DNA from: DASXAQ01 sp036406615
GTDB lineage: Bacteria; Actinomycetota; UBA4738
Assembly: GCA_036406615.1 (NCBI GenBank)
Contig: DASXAQ010000041.1
Coordinates: 1-42,760 of the forward strand
Direction: 5' to 3'
Length of the DNA stretch: 42,760 nt
Made by a program: the position numbers and the translations under genes. Of this stretch, positions 24,392 through 32,904 are shown piece after piece; position 1 is the stretch's first letter; the number at the start of each line of letters is the position of its first letter. The notes under the pieces are model-generated. The model was not told where the DNA came from and made no database searches. It saw nothing but the letters and a program-made list of their open reading frames with translations.

Positions 24392-25261
24392 GTGCTTCCC
24401 GCTCCTTTCGAGTACCACCGCCCGCAATCCCTGGACGAGGCCCTGTCGCTGCTGGACGAACTGGGCGAGGAGGCGAAGGTCCTGGCCGGGGGCATGAGCC
24501 TGATCCCGCTGATGAAGCTGCGCTTCGCAGCCCCCGCCCACCTGGTGGACATCAACCACATCGACGGCTTGGCCGGCATCGCCGAGAACGACGGGCTGCT
24601 CGCGGTCGGGGCGATGACGCGCACCGGTTCGCTGGAGACCTCGGACCTGATCGGCGCGCGCTACCCGGCCGTCGCGGCCGCGGCGCCGCTCATCAGCGAC
24701 CCGATCATCCGCAACCGCGGCACGATCGGCGGTTCGCTCGCGCACTGCGACCCGGCCGGTGACTGGGGCTCGGTGATGCTGGCCACGCGAGCTCAGGCGG
24801 TCGTGCGCAGCTCGTCGGGCGAGCGGATCCTGGCGATGGACGACTTCCTCAAGGACACGTTCACGACGTCCCTGGAGCCGAACGAGATCCTGACCGAGAT
24901 CCGGATCCCGGCTCCGGAGGAGCACTCCGGTGGCACGTACCTGAAGCTCGAACGCAAGGTCGGCGACTTCGCCACCGTGGGGGTCGCCGTCCAGGTCTGG
25001 ATGGGCAACGGCCACATCGCGCGCGCGGGCATCGCGCTGACCGCGGTTGGGCCGCGGAACCTGCGCGCCGCGGCCGCGGAGGAGTTCCTGGAGGGAGAGG
25101 AGCCGAGCGACAAGCTCTTCGACGAAGCGGCCCACCTGGCCGCCGGCGTCGCGTCGCCGGTGAGCGACGTGCGCGGCAGCGTGGACTACAAGCGGCACGT
25201 CGCCGAGGTGTTCGTCCGCCGCGGGCTGGCGCGCGCGGTGGAGATGGCGAAGTCGGGCTGA
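24392..25261 (+). CDS. coxM: CoxM FAD subunit of form I CO dehydrogenase (second tandem copy)
   Basis: 289 residues from GTG 24392 with GGAGG 8-9 bases upstream. FAD motifs are AGGMSLIPLMKLR and RNRGTIGGSLAHCDPAGDW. The first carries Met where AGGQ or AGGH is usual, a small deviation. It directly precedes coxS and coxL in the classical M-S-L order of form I operons, so it is the more likely partner of that enzyme. It shares long identical blocks with the upstream copy (for example YLKLERKVGDFATVGVAV), indicating duplication. The gap between copies is 91 bases without a clear promoter. Confidence 0.92.
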   Translation: MLPAPFEYHRPQSLDEALSLLDELGEEAKVLAGGMSLIPLMKLRFAAPAHLVDINHIDGLAGIAENDGLLAVGAMTRTGSLETSDLIGARYPAVAAAAPLISDPIIRNRGTIGGSLAHCDPAGDWGSVMLATRAQAVVRSSSGERILAMDDFLKDTFTTSLEPNEILTEIRIPAPEEHSGGTYLKLERKVGDFATVGVAVQVWMGNGHIARAGIALTAVGPRNLRAAAAEEFLEGEEPSDKLFDEAAHLAAGVASPVSDVRGSVDYKRHVAEVFVRRGLARAVEMAKSG

Positions 25262-25297
25262 GCATCGATCACGACGAACGACGTGGAGGAGGCACCC

Positions 25298-25801
25298 ATG
25301 CGGATCAGCGTGACGGTCAACGGAACCGAGCAGACGGCCGACGTCGAACCCCGGCTGCTGCTGGCGCACTTCATTCGGGACACGCTGGGGCTGACGGGGA
25401 CGCACCTCGGCTGCGACACGTCCAACTGCGGCGCGTGCACCGTGCTCCTGGACGGCGCGCCGGTGAAGTCGTGCACGATGTTCGCCGTCCAGACCGACGG
25501 CGGGCAGGTCACGACCGTGGAGGGCCTGGCGGCGGGCGGCCAGCTGCACCCCATCCAGACGGCGTTCAAACAGGAGCACGGTCTGCAGTGCGGGTTCTGC
25601 ACGCCGGGGATGATGCTGGTCGGCTCGGTGCTGCTGGAGCGCAACCCGGAGCCCTCCGACGAGGACGTGCGGTGGGCGATCTCGGGCAACGTGTGCCGGT
25701 GCACCGGGTACATGAACATCGTCAACGCCATCCAGGCGGCCGGGCGCGCGATGGCCGAGGAGAAGGCCGGCGCCGAACAGCCGGCCGAGGTCGCGGGTTG
25801 A
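25298..25801 (+). CDS. coxS: CoxS [2Fe-2S] subunit of form I CO dehydrogenase
   Basis: 167 residues from ATG 25298, preceded by GGAGGAGG. Both clusters are complete: the ferredoxin-type one with Cys39, Cys44, Cys47 and Cys59, and the C-terminal one with Cys98, Cys101, Cys133 and Cys135. The subunit passes electrons from the molybdenum centre of CoxL to FAD in CoxM. The last ~15 residues are charged (EEKAGAEQ) and look disordered. It is placed between coxM and coxL as in form I operons, 57 bases before coxL. Confidence 0.95.
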   Translation: MRISVTVNGTEQTADVEPRLLLAHFIRDTLGLTGTHLGCDTSNCGACTVLLDGAPVKSCTMFAVQTDGGQVTTVEGLAAGGQLHPIQTAFKQEHGLQCGFCTPGMMLVGSVLLERNPEPSDEDVRWAISGNVCRCTGYMNIVNAIQAAGRAMAEEKAGAEQPAEVAG

Positions 25802-25858
25802 GCGCTGCGCCAATGACCCGGGCGGCGGCATCGGACGACGAGCGAAAGGATCGATGAG

Positions 25859-28213
25859 ATGGCGACGGAGGCGACCGAGGTTCGTGGCATCGGCCACAGG
25901 GTCAGGCGCAAGGAGGACGACCGGTTCATCCGCGGCCAGGGCAACTTCGTCGACGACGTGAAGCTGCCGCGCATGCTGCACATGGCGATCCTTCGAAGCC
26001 CGGTGGCGCACGCCCGCATCCGATCGATCGACACCTCGCGCGCCGCTGCGCTGCCCGGCGTGGTCGCGGTGGTGACGGGCGAGCTCATGGCGCAGCACAA
26101 CCTGGCGTGGATGCCGACGCTGTCCTACGACACGCAGGCGGTGCTGGCCACCGACAAGGTCCGGTTCCAGGGCCAGGAGATCGCGGCCGTCGTCGCCGAG
26201 GACGCCTACATCGCGAAGGACGCGCTGGAGCTCATCGACGTCGACTACGAGATGTTGGAGGCGATCATCACGCCGCAGCGGGCGCTCGAAGCCGACGCGC
26301 CGGTCATCCGCGACGACAAGGACGACCAGAAGGACAACCACATCTACCACTGGGAGTCCGGCGACAAGGAGGGGACCGACAAGGCGTTCGCCGAGGCCGA
26401 CAGGGTCGTGACGCTGGACACCTTCTACCCGCGGTGCCACCCGGCGCCGCTGGAGACGTGCGGGATCGTCGCGGACGTGAACGCCGGGACCGGACAGGCC
26501 ACGCTGTACATGACCTCGCAGGCCCCGCATGCGATCCGGACGGTCTTCGCGCTGGTGGCGGGCCTGCCGGAGGAGAACATCCGGGTGATCTCGCCGGATA
26601 TCGGCGGTGGGTTCGGCAACAAAGTGCCCGTCTACCCCGGCTACGTCGTGGCCACGGCCGCGTCGCTGCTGCTCGGGCGGCCGGTGAAGTGGATCGAGGA
26701 TCGGACGGAGAACCTGATCTCCACCGGGTTCGCGCGCGACTACCACATGCATGGCGAGCTCGCGCTGAAAGGCGACGGCACGATCACCGGGCTGCGCGTC
26801 CAGATGCTGTCGGACAACGGGGCGTTCTACGCCGACGCGCAGCCGACGAAGTTCAAGGCCGGCCTGTTCCACATCGTGACCGGCTCGTACGACATCCCGA
26901 CGGCCCACATCTCGACGGATGGCGCATACACGAACAAGGCGCCGGGCGGCGTCGCCTACCGATGCTCGTTCCGCGTGACCGAGGCGTCCTACCTGATCGA
27001 GCGCCTGGTCCAGAACGCCGCGTACGAGATCGGCATGGATCCGTCGGAGCTCCGGCTGAAGAACTTCATCAAGAAGGACCAGTTCCCGTACGAGTCGGCC
27101 ACCGGATTCGTCTACGACTCCGGCGACTACCACACGGCGATGAACCTGGCGAAGGAGAAGATCGGCTACGACGAGCTTCGCCGCGAACAGGAGGAAGCGC
27201 GCGCTGCCGGCAAGTTGTACGGCATCGGGCTGGCTTCGTTCACCGAGGTGGTCGGCGCGGGCCCGCACAAGGACTACGACATCCTCGGCCTGAAGATGAA
27301 CGACGGCGCCGAGCTGCGCATCCACCCGACGGGCAAGGCCATCCTGAAGATCTCGTCGCAGACCCAGGGGCAGGGCCACGAGACGACGTTCGCGCAGATC
27401 GTGGCCGAGGAGCTCGGGATCCAGCCGGAGGACGTCAAGGTGCAGCACGGCGACACGGACAACACGCCGTACGGGCTCGGCACCTACGCGTCGCGCTCGA
27501 CGCCCACCGTGGGCGCCGCCACGGCCTTGGTGTCGCGGCGCGTCGGCGAGAAGGCGCGCAAGCTCGCCGCGCACCTGCTGGAGGTGAGCGAGGACGACGT
27601 CGCGCAGGAGCAGGGCCGCTTCTTCGTGAAGGGCGCGCCGGACAAGGTCAAGACCATCCAGGACGTCGCGTTCGCCGCGTACACGAACTTCCCCGACGGT
27701 ATGGAGCCGGGCCTCGAGGGCAGCTACTACTACGACCCGCCGAACCTGACGTTCCCGTTCGGGACCTACGCCGTCGCGGTCGAGGTCGACCCCGACACCG
27801 GCGAGTGGCGGGTGCGCCGCATGGTGGCCGTGGACGACTGCGGCGTCCGGATCAACCCGATGATCGTCGAGGGGCAGATCCACGGCGGCCTGACCGAGGG
27901 CTACGGCATCGCCGCGATGGAGCTGATCACGTTCGACGAGTCGGGCAACTGCATCGGGTCCAACTTCATGGACTACCTGCTGCCGACGGCGTGGGAGACG
28001 CCGAAGTTCGAGCTGTTCGAGACCGTCACGCCCTCGCCGCACCACCCCATCGGCGCCAAGGGCGTGGGGGAGTCGGCGACCGTCGGGTCGCCGGCCGCCT
28101 ACGTGAACGCGGTGATCGACGCGCTCTGGCACGCCGGCGTGCGCAACATCGACATGCCGGTGACCTCGGCGAAGGTGTGGGAGGCGCTCCAGCAGGCCAA
28201 GGCCGGCGGCTGA
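25859..28213 (+). CDS. coxL: CoxL, molybdenum-copper subunit of form I aerobic CO dehydrogenase
   Basis: 784 residues. The active-site loop is AYRCSFR at residues 366-372, with Cys369 corresponding to the cysteine that ligates copper in the Mo-S-Cu site. This motif distinguishes form I (true CO-oxidising) from form II. Other molybdenum hydroxylase regions are present: IGGGFGNK, QGQGHETTFAQI, and the C-terminal GVGESATVGSPAA with the conserved catalytic-site Glu. With CoxS and CoxM it forms the (LMS)2 complex oxidising CO to CO2 at the inner face of the membrane, feeding respiration. Many such bacteria use it for survival on atmospheric CO rather than growth. An AAAGGA ribosome site precedes ATG 25859. 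Confidence 0.95.
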   Translation: MATEATEVRGIGHRVRRKEDDRFIRGQGNFVDDVKLPRMLHMAILRSPVAHARIRSIDTSRAAALPGVVAVVTGELMAQHNLAWMPTLSYDTQAVLATDKVRFQGQEIAAVVAEDAYIAKDALELIDVDYEMLEAIITPQRALEADAPVIRDDKDDQKDNHIYHWESGDKEGTDKAFAEADRVVTLDTFYPRCHPAPLETCGIVADVNAGTGQATLYMTSQAPHAIRTVFALVAGLPEENIRVISPDIGGGFGNKVPVYPGYVVATAASLLLGRPVKWIEDRTENLISTGFARDYHMHGELALKGDGTITGLRVQMLSDNGAFYADAQPTKFKAGLFHIVTGSYDIPTAHISTDGAYTNKAPGGVAYRCSFRVTEASYLIERLVQNAAYEIGMDPSELRLKNFIKKDQFPYESATGFVYDSGDYHTAMNLAKEKIGYDELRREQEEARAAGKLYGIGLASFTEVVGAGPHKDYDILGLKMNDGAELRIHPTGKAILKISSQTQGQGHETTFAQIVAEELGIQPEDVKVQHGDTDNTPYGLGTYASRSTPTVGAATALVSRRVGEKARKLAAHLLEVSEDDVAQEQGRFFVKGAPDKVKTIQDVAFAAYTNFPDGMEPGLEGSYYYDPPNLTFPFGTYAVAVEVDPDTGEWRVRRMVAVDDCGVRINPMIVEGQIHGGLTEGYGIAAMELITFDESGNCIGSNFMDYLLPTAWETPKFELFETVTPSPHHPIGAKGVGESATVGSPAAYVNAVIDALWHAGVRNIDMPVTSAKVWEALQQAKAGG

Positions 28214-28251
28214 GCGCGACGGACGGGACCGGCCGGGTGGGCGGGAATGGC

Positions 28252-29220
28252 ATGGACCTGCTGGACCTCGAGCGGACGCTGCAGGACCGCGGCGAGCCGT
28301 ACGTGCTCGCAACCGTCGTCTGGCGCCGCGCGCCGTCGTCCGGCAAGGTGGGATCCCGGGCGCTGATCACGTCCGACGGCCGGGTGCGCGGGTGGCTCGG
28401 CGGGGCATGCGCGGAGCCCGCCGTGGTGTCGGAGGCGCGGCGCGCGCTCTCGGAGGGCACGCCCCGGCTCATGTTCCTGGGCCGCGCCGACGAGCTCGCC
28501 GAGCACCGGCGCGAGGGAGTGGTGTCGGTTCCCATCGCGTGCCACAGTGAGGGCGCGCTGGAGGTCTACGTGGAGCCCGTCGCGCCGAAGCAGCACCTCG
28601 TGGTGATCGGCCGCTCGCCGGCCGTGGACGCGCTCGCGCGAATGGCGGCCGCGCTCGGGTGGCGGACCGTGGTCGTGGACGAGCGCGGCGGACCGCTGGA
28701 CCACCCGGGCGTCGAGCGGGTCGTCACGGGCCTGGACCTGGACGAGGCCGGCGCGGGCCGGCACTCGTTCGTCGTCGTGGCGACGCAGGGGCACTACGAC
28801 GAGGATGCGCTCCAGGGCGCGCTCGCGTCCGGCGCGGCGTACGTCGGGCTGGTCGCCTCGGCCAAGCGCGCCGAAGCGGTGAAGGGCTACCTGAGCGACC
28901 GCGGCGTGCCGGGCGAGCAGCTGGACCGGGTGCGCTCGCCGGCGGGACTGGACCTGGGGCCGGTCGCCCACGAGGAGATCGCCGTCGCGATCCTGGCCGA
29001 GCTGGTGCAGCTGCGCGCCTCCGGCGAGCTGCCGAAGCCCGCGGCGGCCGCCGGCGTGCCCGAGGTCCACGAGGAGACGGACCCCATCTGCGGCATGAGC
29101 GTCGACGTGTCGACGGCGCGGTACCGCTCCGCGTTCGAGGGCCGCACGTACTACTTCTGCTCGGCGGGGTGCCTCGCGAAGTTCGAGTCCGCACCCGCCG
29201 AGTTCGCCGTCCCGTCCTGA
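28252..29220 (+). CDS. XdhC/CoxF-like molybdoenzyme chaperone fused to a YHS metal-binding domain
   Basis: 322 residues from ATG 28252; the much longer open frame upstream is a shadow of coxL. Residues ~1-100 are the XdhC/CoxI N-domain (VLATVVWRRAPSSGKVG, GWLGGACAEPAVV) and ~110-255 the Rossmann domain (HLVVIGRSPAVDALARMAAA). XdhC-type proteins sulphurate and insert the molybdenum cofactor. Residues ~277-319 form a YHS domain: DPICGM with Cys280, then YYFCSAGC with Cys303 and Cys307. YHS domains bind metals and occur in copper ATPases. Lying 38 bases after form I coxL, which needs copper as well as sulphurated molybdenum, the fusion may couple both insertion steps. That link is inference. Confidence 0.87.
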   Translation: MDLLDLERTLQDRGEPYVLATVVWRRAPSSGKVGSRALITSDGRVRGWLGGACAEPAVVSEARRALSEGTPRLMFLGRADELAEHRREGVVSVPIACHSEGALEVYVEPVAPKQHLVVIGRSPAVDALARMAAALGWRTVVVDERGGPLDHPGVERVVTGLDLDEAGAGRHSFVVVATQGHYDEDALQGALASGAAYVGLVASAKRAEAVKGYLSDRGVPGEQLDRVRSPAGLDLGPVAHEEIAVAILAELVQLRASGELPKPAAAAGVPEVHEETDPICGMSVDVSTARYRSAFEGRTYYFCSAGCLAKFESAPAEFAVPS

Positions 29221-29232
29221 ACCGGACCGTCC

Positions 29233-30255
29233 TCAGCCGGCGGGGCGAGGAGCCACCGCGCCGACGGCGTTGCCGAAGATCTCGGTGAACCACACGGTCC
29301 CGTTCGGACCTGTCGCCACCCCGAACGGGTAGCTGTTCGCGGTTGGGATGGGGCGCTCGGTGATGGTTCCGGTCGTGGTGATCCGGCCGATGTTGTTGCC
29401 GATCGCCTCGTCGAACCAGAGGTTCCCGTCGCGGCCCGCGGCGATCCCGACCGGTTCGCTGCCGCGGTCGGTGAGCGGAAACTCCGTGAACGACCCGGCG
29501 GGCGTCAGCCGCCCGATCTTGCCCCCGTTCATCCGGTCGTACTCCGTGAACCACAGGTTGCCGTCCGGTCCGGTCGTGATGCCGTCCGGGCCGCTGCTCG
29601 TCGTCGGCACCGGAAACTCGGTGAGCTGCCCCGCCGTGGTCATCCGGCCGATCCACTGATTCTCGGTGAACCAGAGCGCGCCGTCGGGCCCGACCGTGAT
29701 GTCGGTTGGGGCTCGCAGCGGCTGGGGCAGCGGGAACTCGGTGAACACGCCCGCGGGCGTGATCCGGCCGATCTTGTTCGCGGTCTGCTCCGTGAACCAC
29801 AGGTTGCCATCCGGTCCCGCGGTGATGCCCGCCGGGTCGCCCCGCGGCGAGGGCAGCCGGAACTCCGTGACCTGACCCGACGGCGTCATCCGACCGATCC
29901 GATCGGGGGACTCGATCTCCGTGAACCACAGGTTTCCGTCCGGGCCAGCCGTGATCCCGAGCGGAAAGCTGTCCGGCCGCGGGAGCGGAAACTCCGTGAC
30001 CTGGCCGGCGGTCGTGACGCGTCCGATCTTGTCGGCCGCGAACTCGGTGAACCACATCGCCCCGTCCGGGCCGAGCGTGATGCCCTCGGGGCTGCTGGAG
30101 GCCGTCGGGACGCTGAACTCCCGGATGCGTCCCGAGGACGCCGTCGACGGCGCGTGTGACGCCCCAGTCCGGGCGCTGGCGGAGCTTGCCGGCGAGACCG
30201 CCGCCAGCAGCAGGATCGATGCCACCGTCACTCCGAACGACCACGTCCGTCTCAT
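29233..30255 (-). CDS. Secreted seven-repeat beta-propeller (Vgb-like fold, catalytic histidine absent)
   Basis: 340 residues from ATG 30253-30255 with AAGGGGGT upstream. An N-terminal signal peptide (MRRTWSFGVTVASILLLAAV) is followed by seven repeats of the form GPDGxLWFTE...IGRxT, one per blade. Such repeats resemble virginiamycin B lyase and streptogramin-lyase annotations. However, the mature propeller contains no histidine at all, whereas Vgb depends on a catalytic histidine. Antibiotic inactivation is therefore unlikely. It is more plausibly a secreted ligand-binding or scaffold propeller. The upstream region is shared with the divergent MarR gene. Repeat 6 (GRDGNLWFDE) and repeat 7 (GPNGTVWFTE) deviate slightly. 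Confidence 0.85.
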   Translation of the reverse strand: MRRTWSFGVTVASILLLAAVSPASSASARTGASHAPSTASSGRIREFSVPTASSSPEGITLGPDGAMWFTEFAADKIGRVTTAGQVTEFPLPRPDSFPLGITAGPDGNLWFTEIESPDRIGRMTPSGQVTEFRLPSPRGDPAGITAGPDGNLWFTEQTANKIGRITPAGVFTEFPLPQPLRAPTDITVGPDGALWFTENQWIGRMTTAGQLTEFPVPTTSSGPDGITTGPDGNLWFTEYDRMNGGKIGRLTPAGSFTEFPLTDRGSEPVGIAAGRDGNLWFDEAIGNNIGRITTTGTITERPIPTANSYPFGVATGPNGTVWFTEIFGNAVGAVAPRPAG

Positions 30256-30350
30256 CGAACGACCCCCTTCGACAGCTCGCCGGTACCGATTCCTTGTGAC
30301 GACGCGCGACGGGCCGATCCGGTTGGCCCGCACCAGACATTTTTTCCCGG

Positions 30351-30390
30351 ACGAGCGGTTGTCACAAGCTCGTTCGTCTGGCTAAATATT
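30351..30390 (+). promoter_or_regulatory. MarR promoter with operator palindromes, probably leaderless
   Basis: ACGAGC and GCTCGT (30351-30356 and 30368-30373) form a 6-bp inverted repeat around the smaller palindrome TTGTCACAA (30359-30367), which contains the -35-like TTGTCA. An A/T-rich -10-like TAAATATT follows 18 bases later at 30383, only a few bases before ATG 30395. The MarR mRNA is probably leaderless and self-repressed; the divergent propeller gene may share the control. Confidence 0.55.
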
Positions 30391-30394
30391 AGAT

Positions 30395-30847
30395 ATGCGA
30401 ACGACTTTGGAGGTCGCCTCCGAGCTGCGGCCGACCATCGGCCGGCTCAGCCGGCGGCTTCGCCAGACGGCCCTGGATGGGGTGACCCCGTCGCAACTGG
30501 CCGCCATGGCCACCCTGTACCGCGAGGGCCCGATGACGCTCGGCCGGCTCGCCGCGGCGGAGCGGGTTCGCCCTCCGACCGTCACGCGGATGGTCGACGC
30601 CCTGGAGGGCGGCGGGCTGATCCTTCGCCTGAGCGACCCGCTCGACCGTCGTGTCTGCCGCGTCGCGCTGACCGCGCGCGGCAAGCGGCTGCTGGAGAAG
30701 GCCCGGTCGGCCGCCGATCGGTATCTGGCGGAGCGGCTCGCCATCCTGACGCCCGTTGAGCTGGAGACCGTGGAGGCGGCGGCCGGCGTGCTCCGGCGGC
30801 TGGTGGAAGAGGAGCCGCGAGCCGAGACGAGCGAGGGCCGGGTATGA
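30395..30847 (+). CDS. MarR-family transcriptional regulator
   Basis: 150 residues with no ribosome site before the ATG. The winged helix is clear (LGRLAAAERVRPPTVTRMVDAL) and the wing reads DPLDRRVCRVALTARGKRLL. Its stop overlaps the start of the MFS gene (ATGA at 30844-30847), so the two are translationally coupled. It is a different protein from the MarR at 8651-9166 (little similarity beyond the family core), so the two MarR/MFS pairs in this window are probably not a recent duplication. Likely role: ligand-responsive repressor of the exporter, acting on the palindromes just upstream. The ligand is unknown. Confidence 0.92.
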   Translation: MRTTLEVASELRPTIGRLSRRLRQTALDGVTPSQLAAMATLYREGPMTLGRLAAAERVRPPTVTRMVDALEGGGLILRLSDPLDRRVCRVALTARGKRLLEKARSAADRYLAERLAILTPVELETVEAAAGVLRRLVEEEPRAETSEGRV

Positions 30848-32547
30848 GCCGAGTCGCCTACAAGTGGATCGCGCTGTCGAACACGACGGTCGGGATCCTG
30901 ATGGCCACGATCGACGCGTCGATCGTCATCATCGCGCTGCCGGCGATCTTCCGCGGCATCGGCGTGAACCCGCTGGACCCGGCGAACTTCGGCTACCTGC
31001 TGTGGGTCCTGATGGGCTACCTCCTGGTGACCGCGGTGCTCGTGGTCACCCTCGGCCGCGTCGGCGACATCTTCGGCCGCGTCCGCATGTACAACCTGGG
31101 GTTCGCGGTGTTCACCGGGGCGTCGATCGCGCTGTCGCTGACGTGGAGCCACGGGTCCGCGGGCGCGATCGAGCTGATCGTGTTCCGGATGATCCAGGGC
31201 GTGGGCGGGGCGCTGTTGATGGCGAACTCCGCCGCGATCCTCACCGACGCGTTCCCCGCGAACGAGCGCGGGACCGCGATGGGCATCAACATGATCGCCG
31301 GCATGGCCGGCACGTTCATCGGCCTGGTCCTGGGCGGCGTGCTCGCGGCGATCGACTGGCGGCTGGTGTTCTGGATCAACGTACCGATCGGGCTGTTCGG
31401 CACCATCTGGGCCTACGCGCAGCTGCGCGAGATGGGCGAGCGGCATCCGGCCCGGATCGACTGGCTCGGCAACGTCACGTTCGCGATCGGCCTGGCGATG
31501 GTCCTGGTCGGGATCACGTACGGCATCCACCCGCACGGCGGCTCGTCGATGGGCTGGGGCGACCCGTTCGTCATCGCGATGCTGCTGGGCGGCATCGCGA
31601 TGCTGGGCCTGTTCACCTGGATCGAGCTGCGCGTGCCCGAGCCGATGTTCAACATGCACCTGTTCCAGATCCGGGCCTTCGCGGCCGGCAACGTGGCGGG
31701 CCTGCTCGCCTCGGCGGGGCGCGGCGGGCTCCAGTTCATGCTGATCATCTGGCTTCAGGGGATCTGGCTTCCCATCCACGGCTACTCGTTCGAACGCACG
31801 CCGCTGTGGGCCGGGATCTACATGCTGCCGCTGACGGCGGGGTTCCTGCTGGCCGGCCCGATCTCGGGCCACCTGTCGGACCGGTACGGCGCCAGACCGT
31901 TCGCGACCGGCGGCATGCTGCTCGCGGCCGCGACCTTCGGGCTGCTGCTCAGCCTGCCCGCGAACTTCGCGTACGCCGCGTTCGCCGTCGTGCTGTTCCT
32001 GAACGGCATCGCGTTCGGCATGTTCGCGGCGCCGAACACGACCGGCATCATGAACAGCGTGCCGGCGCGGCACCGCGGCGCCGCCTCGGGCATGCGGGCC
32101 ACGTTCCAGAACGCCGGGCTGCCGCTGTCGATCGGCATCTTCTTCTCGCTCATGATCCTCGGGCTGTCCTCCGGCGTGCCCGGCGCGATGTTCCGCGGCC
32201 TGACTGCCAACGGCGTCCCCGCGGCCACCGCCGCCCGCCTGTCGCACCTGCCCCCGGTCGGCTACCTGTTCGCCGCGTTCCTCGGGTACAACCCCCTGAA
32301 GAGCCTGCTGGGACCCCACGTGCTGGCGTCGCTTCCCGCGGCCGACGCGGCGCGGCTGACCGGGCCGACGTTCTTCCCCTCGCTGATCGCGGGGCCGTTC
32401 AAGCACGGCCTGGAGGTCGCGCTGTCGTTCTCGATCGTGATGTGCCTGATCGCCGCCGGCGCCTCCTGGCTGCGCGGCGGGCGGTACGTGTACGAGGAGA
32501 CCGACGCCCCCGTCGCCGCCGTGCCGCGTCGCGCGGCCGCCCGGTAG
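30844..32547 (+). CDS. MFS exporter, EmrB/QacA (14-helix) type
   Basis: 567 residues, with about 14 hydrophobic segments. The helix 1 region reads MATIDASIVIIALPAI, the D-T/S-V-N/I-ALP signature of DHA2 exporters. Motif A-like sequence (LGRVGDIFGRVRMYNLG) follows helix 2, and the helix 4 region has MIQGVGGALLMANSAAI. The helix 5 region (GMAGTFIGLVLGGVLAAIDW) matches motif C. A large extracytoplasmic loop is expected around residues 440-510, where sequence is more polar and variable. Coupled to the MarR gene, it is likely a drug or metabolite exporter driven by protons. Substrate unknown. Confidence 0.92.
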   Translation: MSRVAYKWIALSNTTVGILMATIDASIVIIALPAIFRGIGVNPLDPANFGYLLWVLMGYLLVTAVLVVTLGRVGDIFGRVRMYNLGFAVFTGASIALSLTWSHGSAGAIELIVFRMIQGVGGALLMANSAAILTDAFPANERGTAMGINMIAGMAGTFIGLVLGGVLAAIDWRLVFWINVPIGLFGTIWAYAQLREMGERHPARIDWLGNVTFAIGLAMVLVGITYGIHPHGGSSMGWGDPFVIAMLLGGIAMLGLFTWIELRVPEPMFNMHLFQIRAFAAGNVAGLLASAGRGGLQFMLIIWLQGIWLPIHGYSFERTPLWAGIYMLPLTAGFLLAGPISGHLSDRYGARPFATGGMLLAAATFGLLLSLPANFAYAAFAVVLFLNGIAFGMFAAPNTTGIMNSVPARHRGAASGMRATFQNAGLPLSIGIFFSLMILGLSSGVPGAMFRGLTANGVPAATAARLSHLPPVGYLFAAFLGYNPLKSLLGPHVLASLPAADAARLTGPTFFPSLIAGPFKHGLEVALSFSIVMCLIAAGASWLRGGRYVYEETDAPVAAVPRRAAAR

Positions 32548-32595
32548 CGAGTCCGCTCGGACGCCGGCGCGCCCGGCCGTGAGACACTTCGAAGC

Positions 32596-32886
32596 ATGAG
32601 CGACGAAGACCTGCTCAAGCGAGCCGAGCGCGCGCTCACCGAGATCAAGGTGGCCCAGGGGCTGTCCGACGAGCACGCGTCGGTGCTGGCGGCGCTGCGC
32701 CTTCGCCTGAAGGGCGATCCGGGCGCGTCGCTCGAGGAGATGCTCGCGACCGCCGGCGACCTCGGGCAGGACCGCAAGATCGAAGAGCTGCTGTCCGAGC
32801 AGCCGAAGGCCAAGCGATCGCTCGATGACGCGCTGGCGGACGAGGCCGGGGCGAAGCCGAAGAAGACGCTCGACGACCTGCTGTAG
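32596..32886 (+). CDS. Small acidic helical protein of unknown function
   Basis: 96 residues, rich in Leu, Asp, Glu and Lys and predicted by eye to be mostly helical. It has no membrane segment, cysteine or recognised motif. The C-terminal third contains two similar elements, KRSLDDAL and KKTLDDLL, separated by a flexible ADEAGAKP stretch, like a repeated short docking motif. It starts 48 bases after the MFS stop without a clear ribosome site; a GACACT hexamer 8 bases before the ATG could be a weak leaderless -10. It ends 18 bases from the convergent coxE gene. Base composition and frame quality support a real gene; no function can be proposed. Confidence 0.65.
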   Translation: MSDEDLLKRAERALTEIKVAQGLSDEHASVLAALRLRLKGDPGASLEEMLATAGDLGQDRKIEELLSEQPKAKRSLDDALADEAGAKPKKTLDDLL

Positions 32887-32904
32887 CGGCGCCGGGCCGG
32901 CCGG

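Noticed and set aside
23732..28312. 1526-codon minus-strand frame opposite the form I cox genes
   Set aside because: Very long but only Arg/Asp/His/Val-rich low-information sequence; the opposite strand encodes five well-conserved cox proteins.
29233..30255. Virginiamycin B lyase (antibiotic resistance) call
   Set aside because: The catalytic histidine is missing; only the repeat pattern fits.
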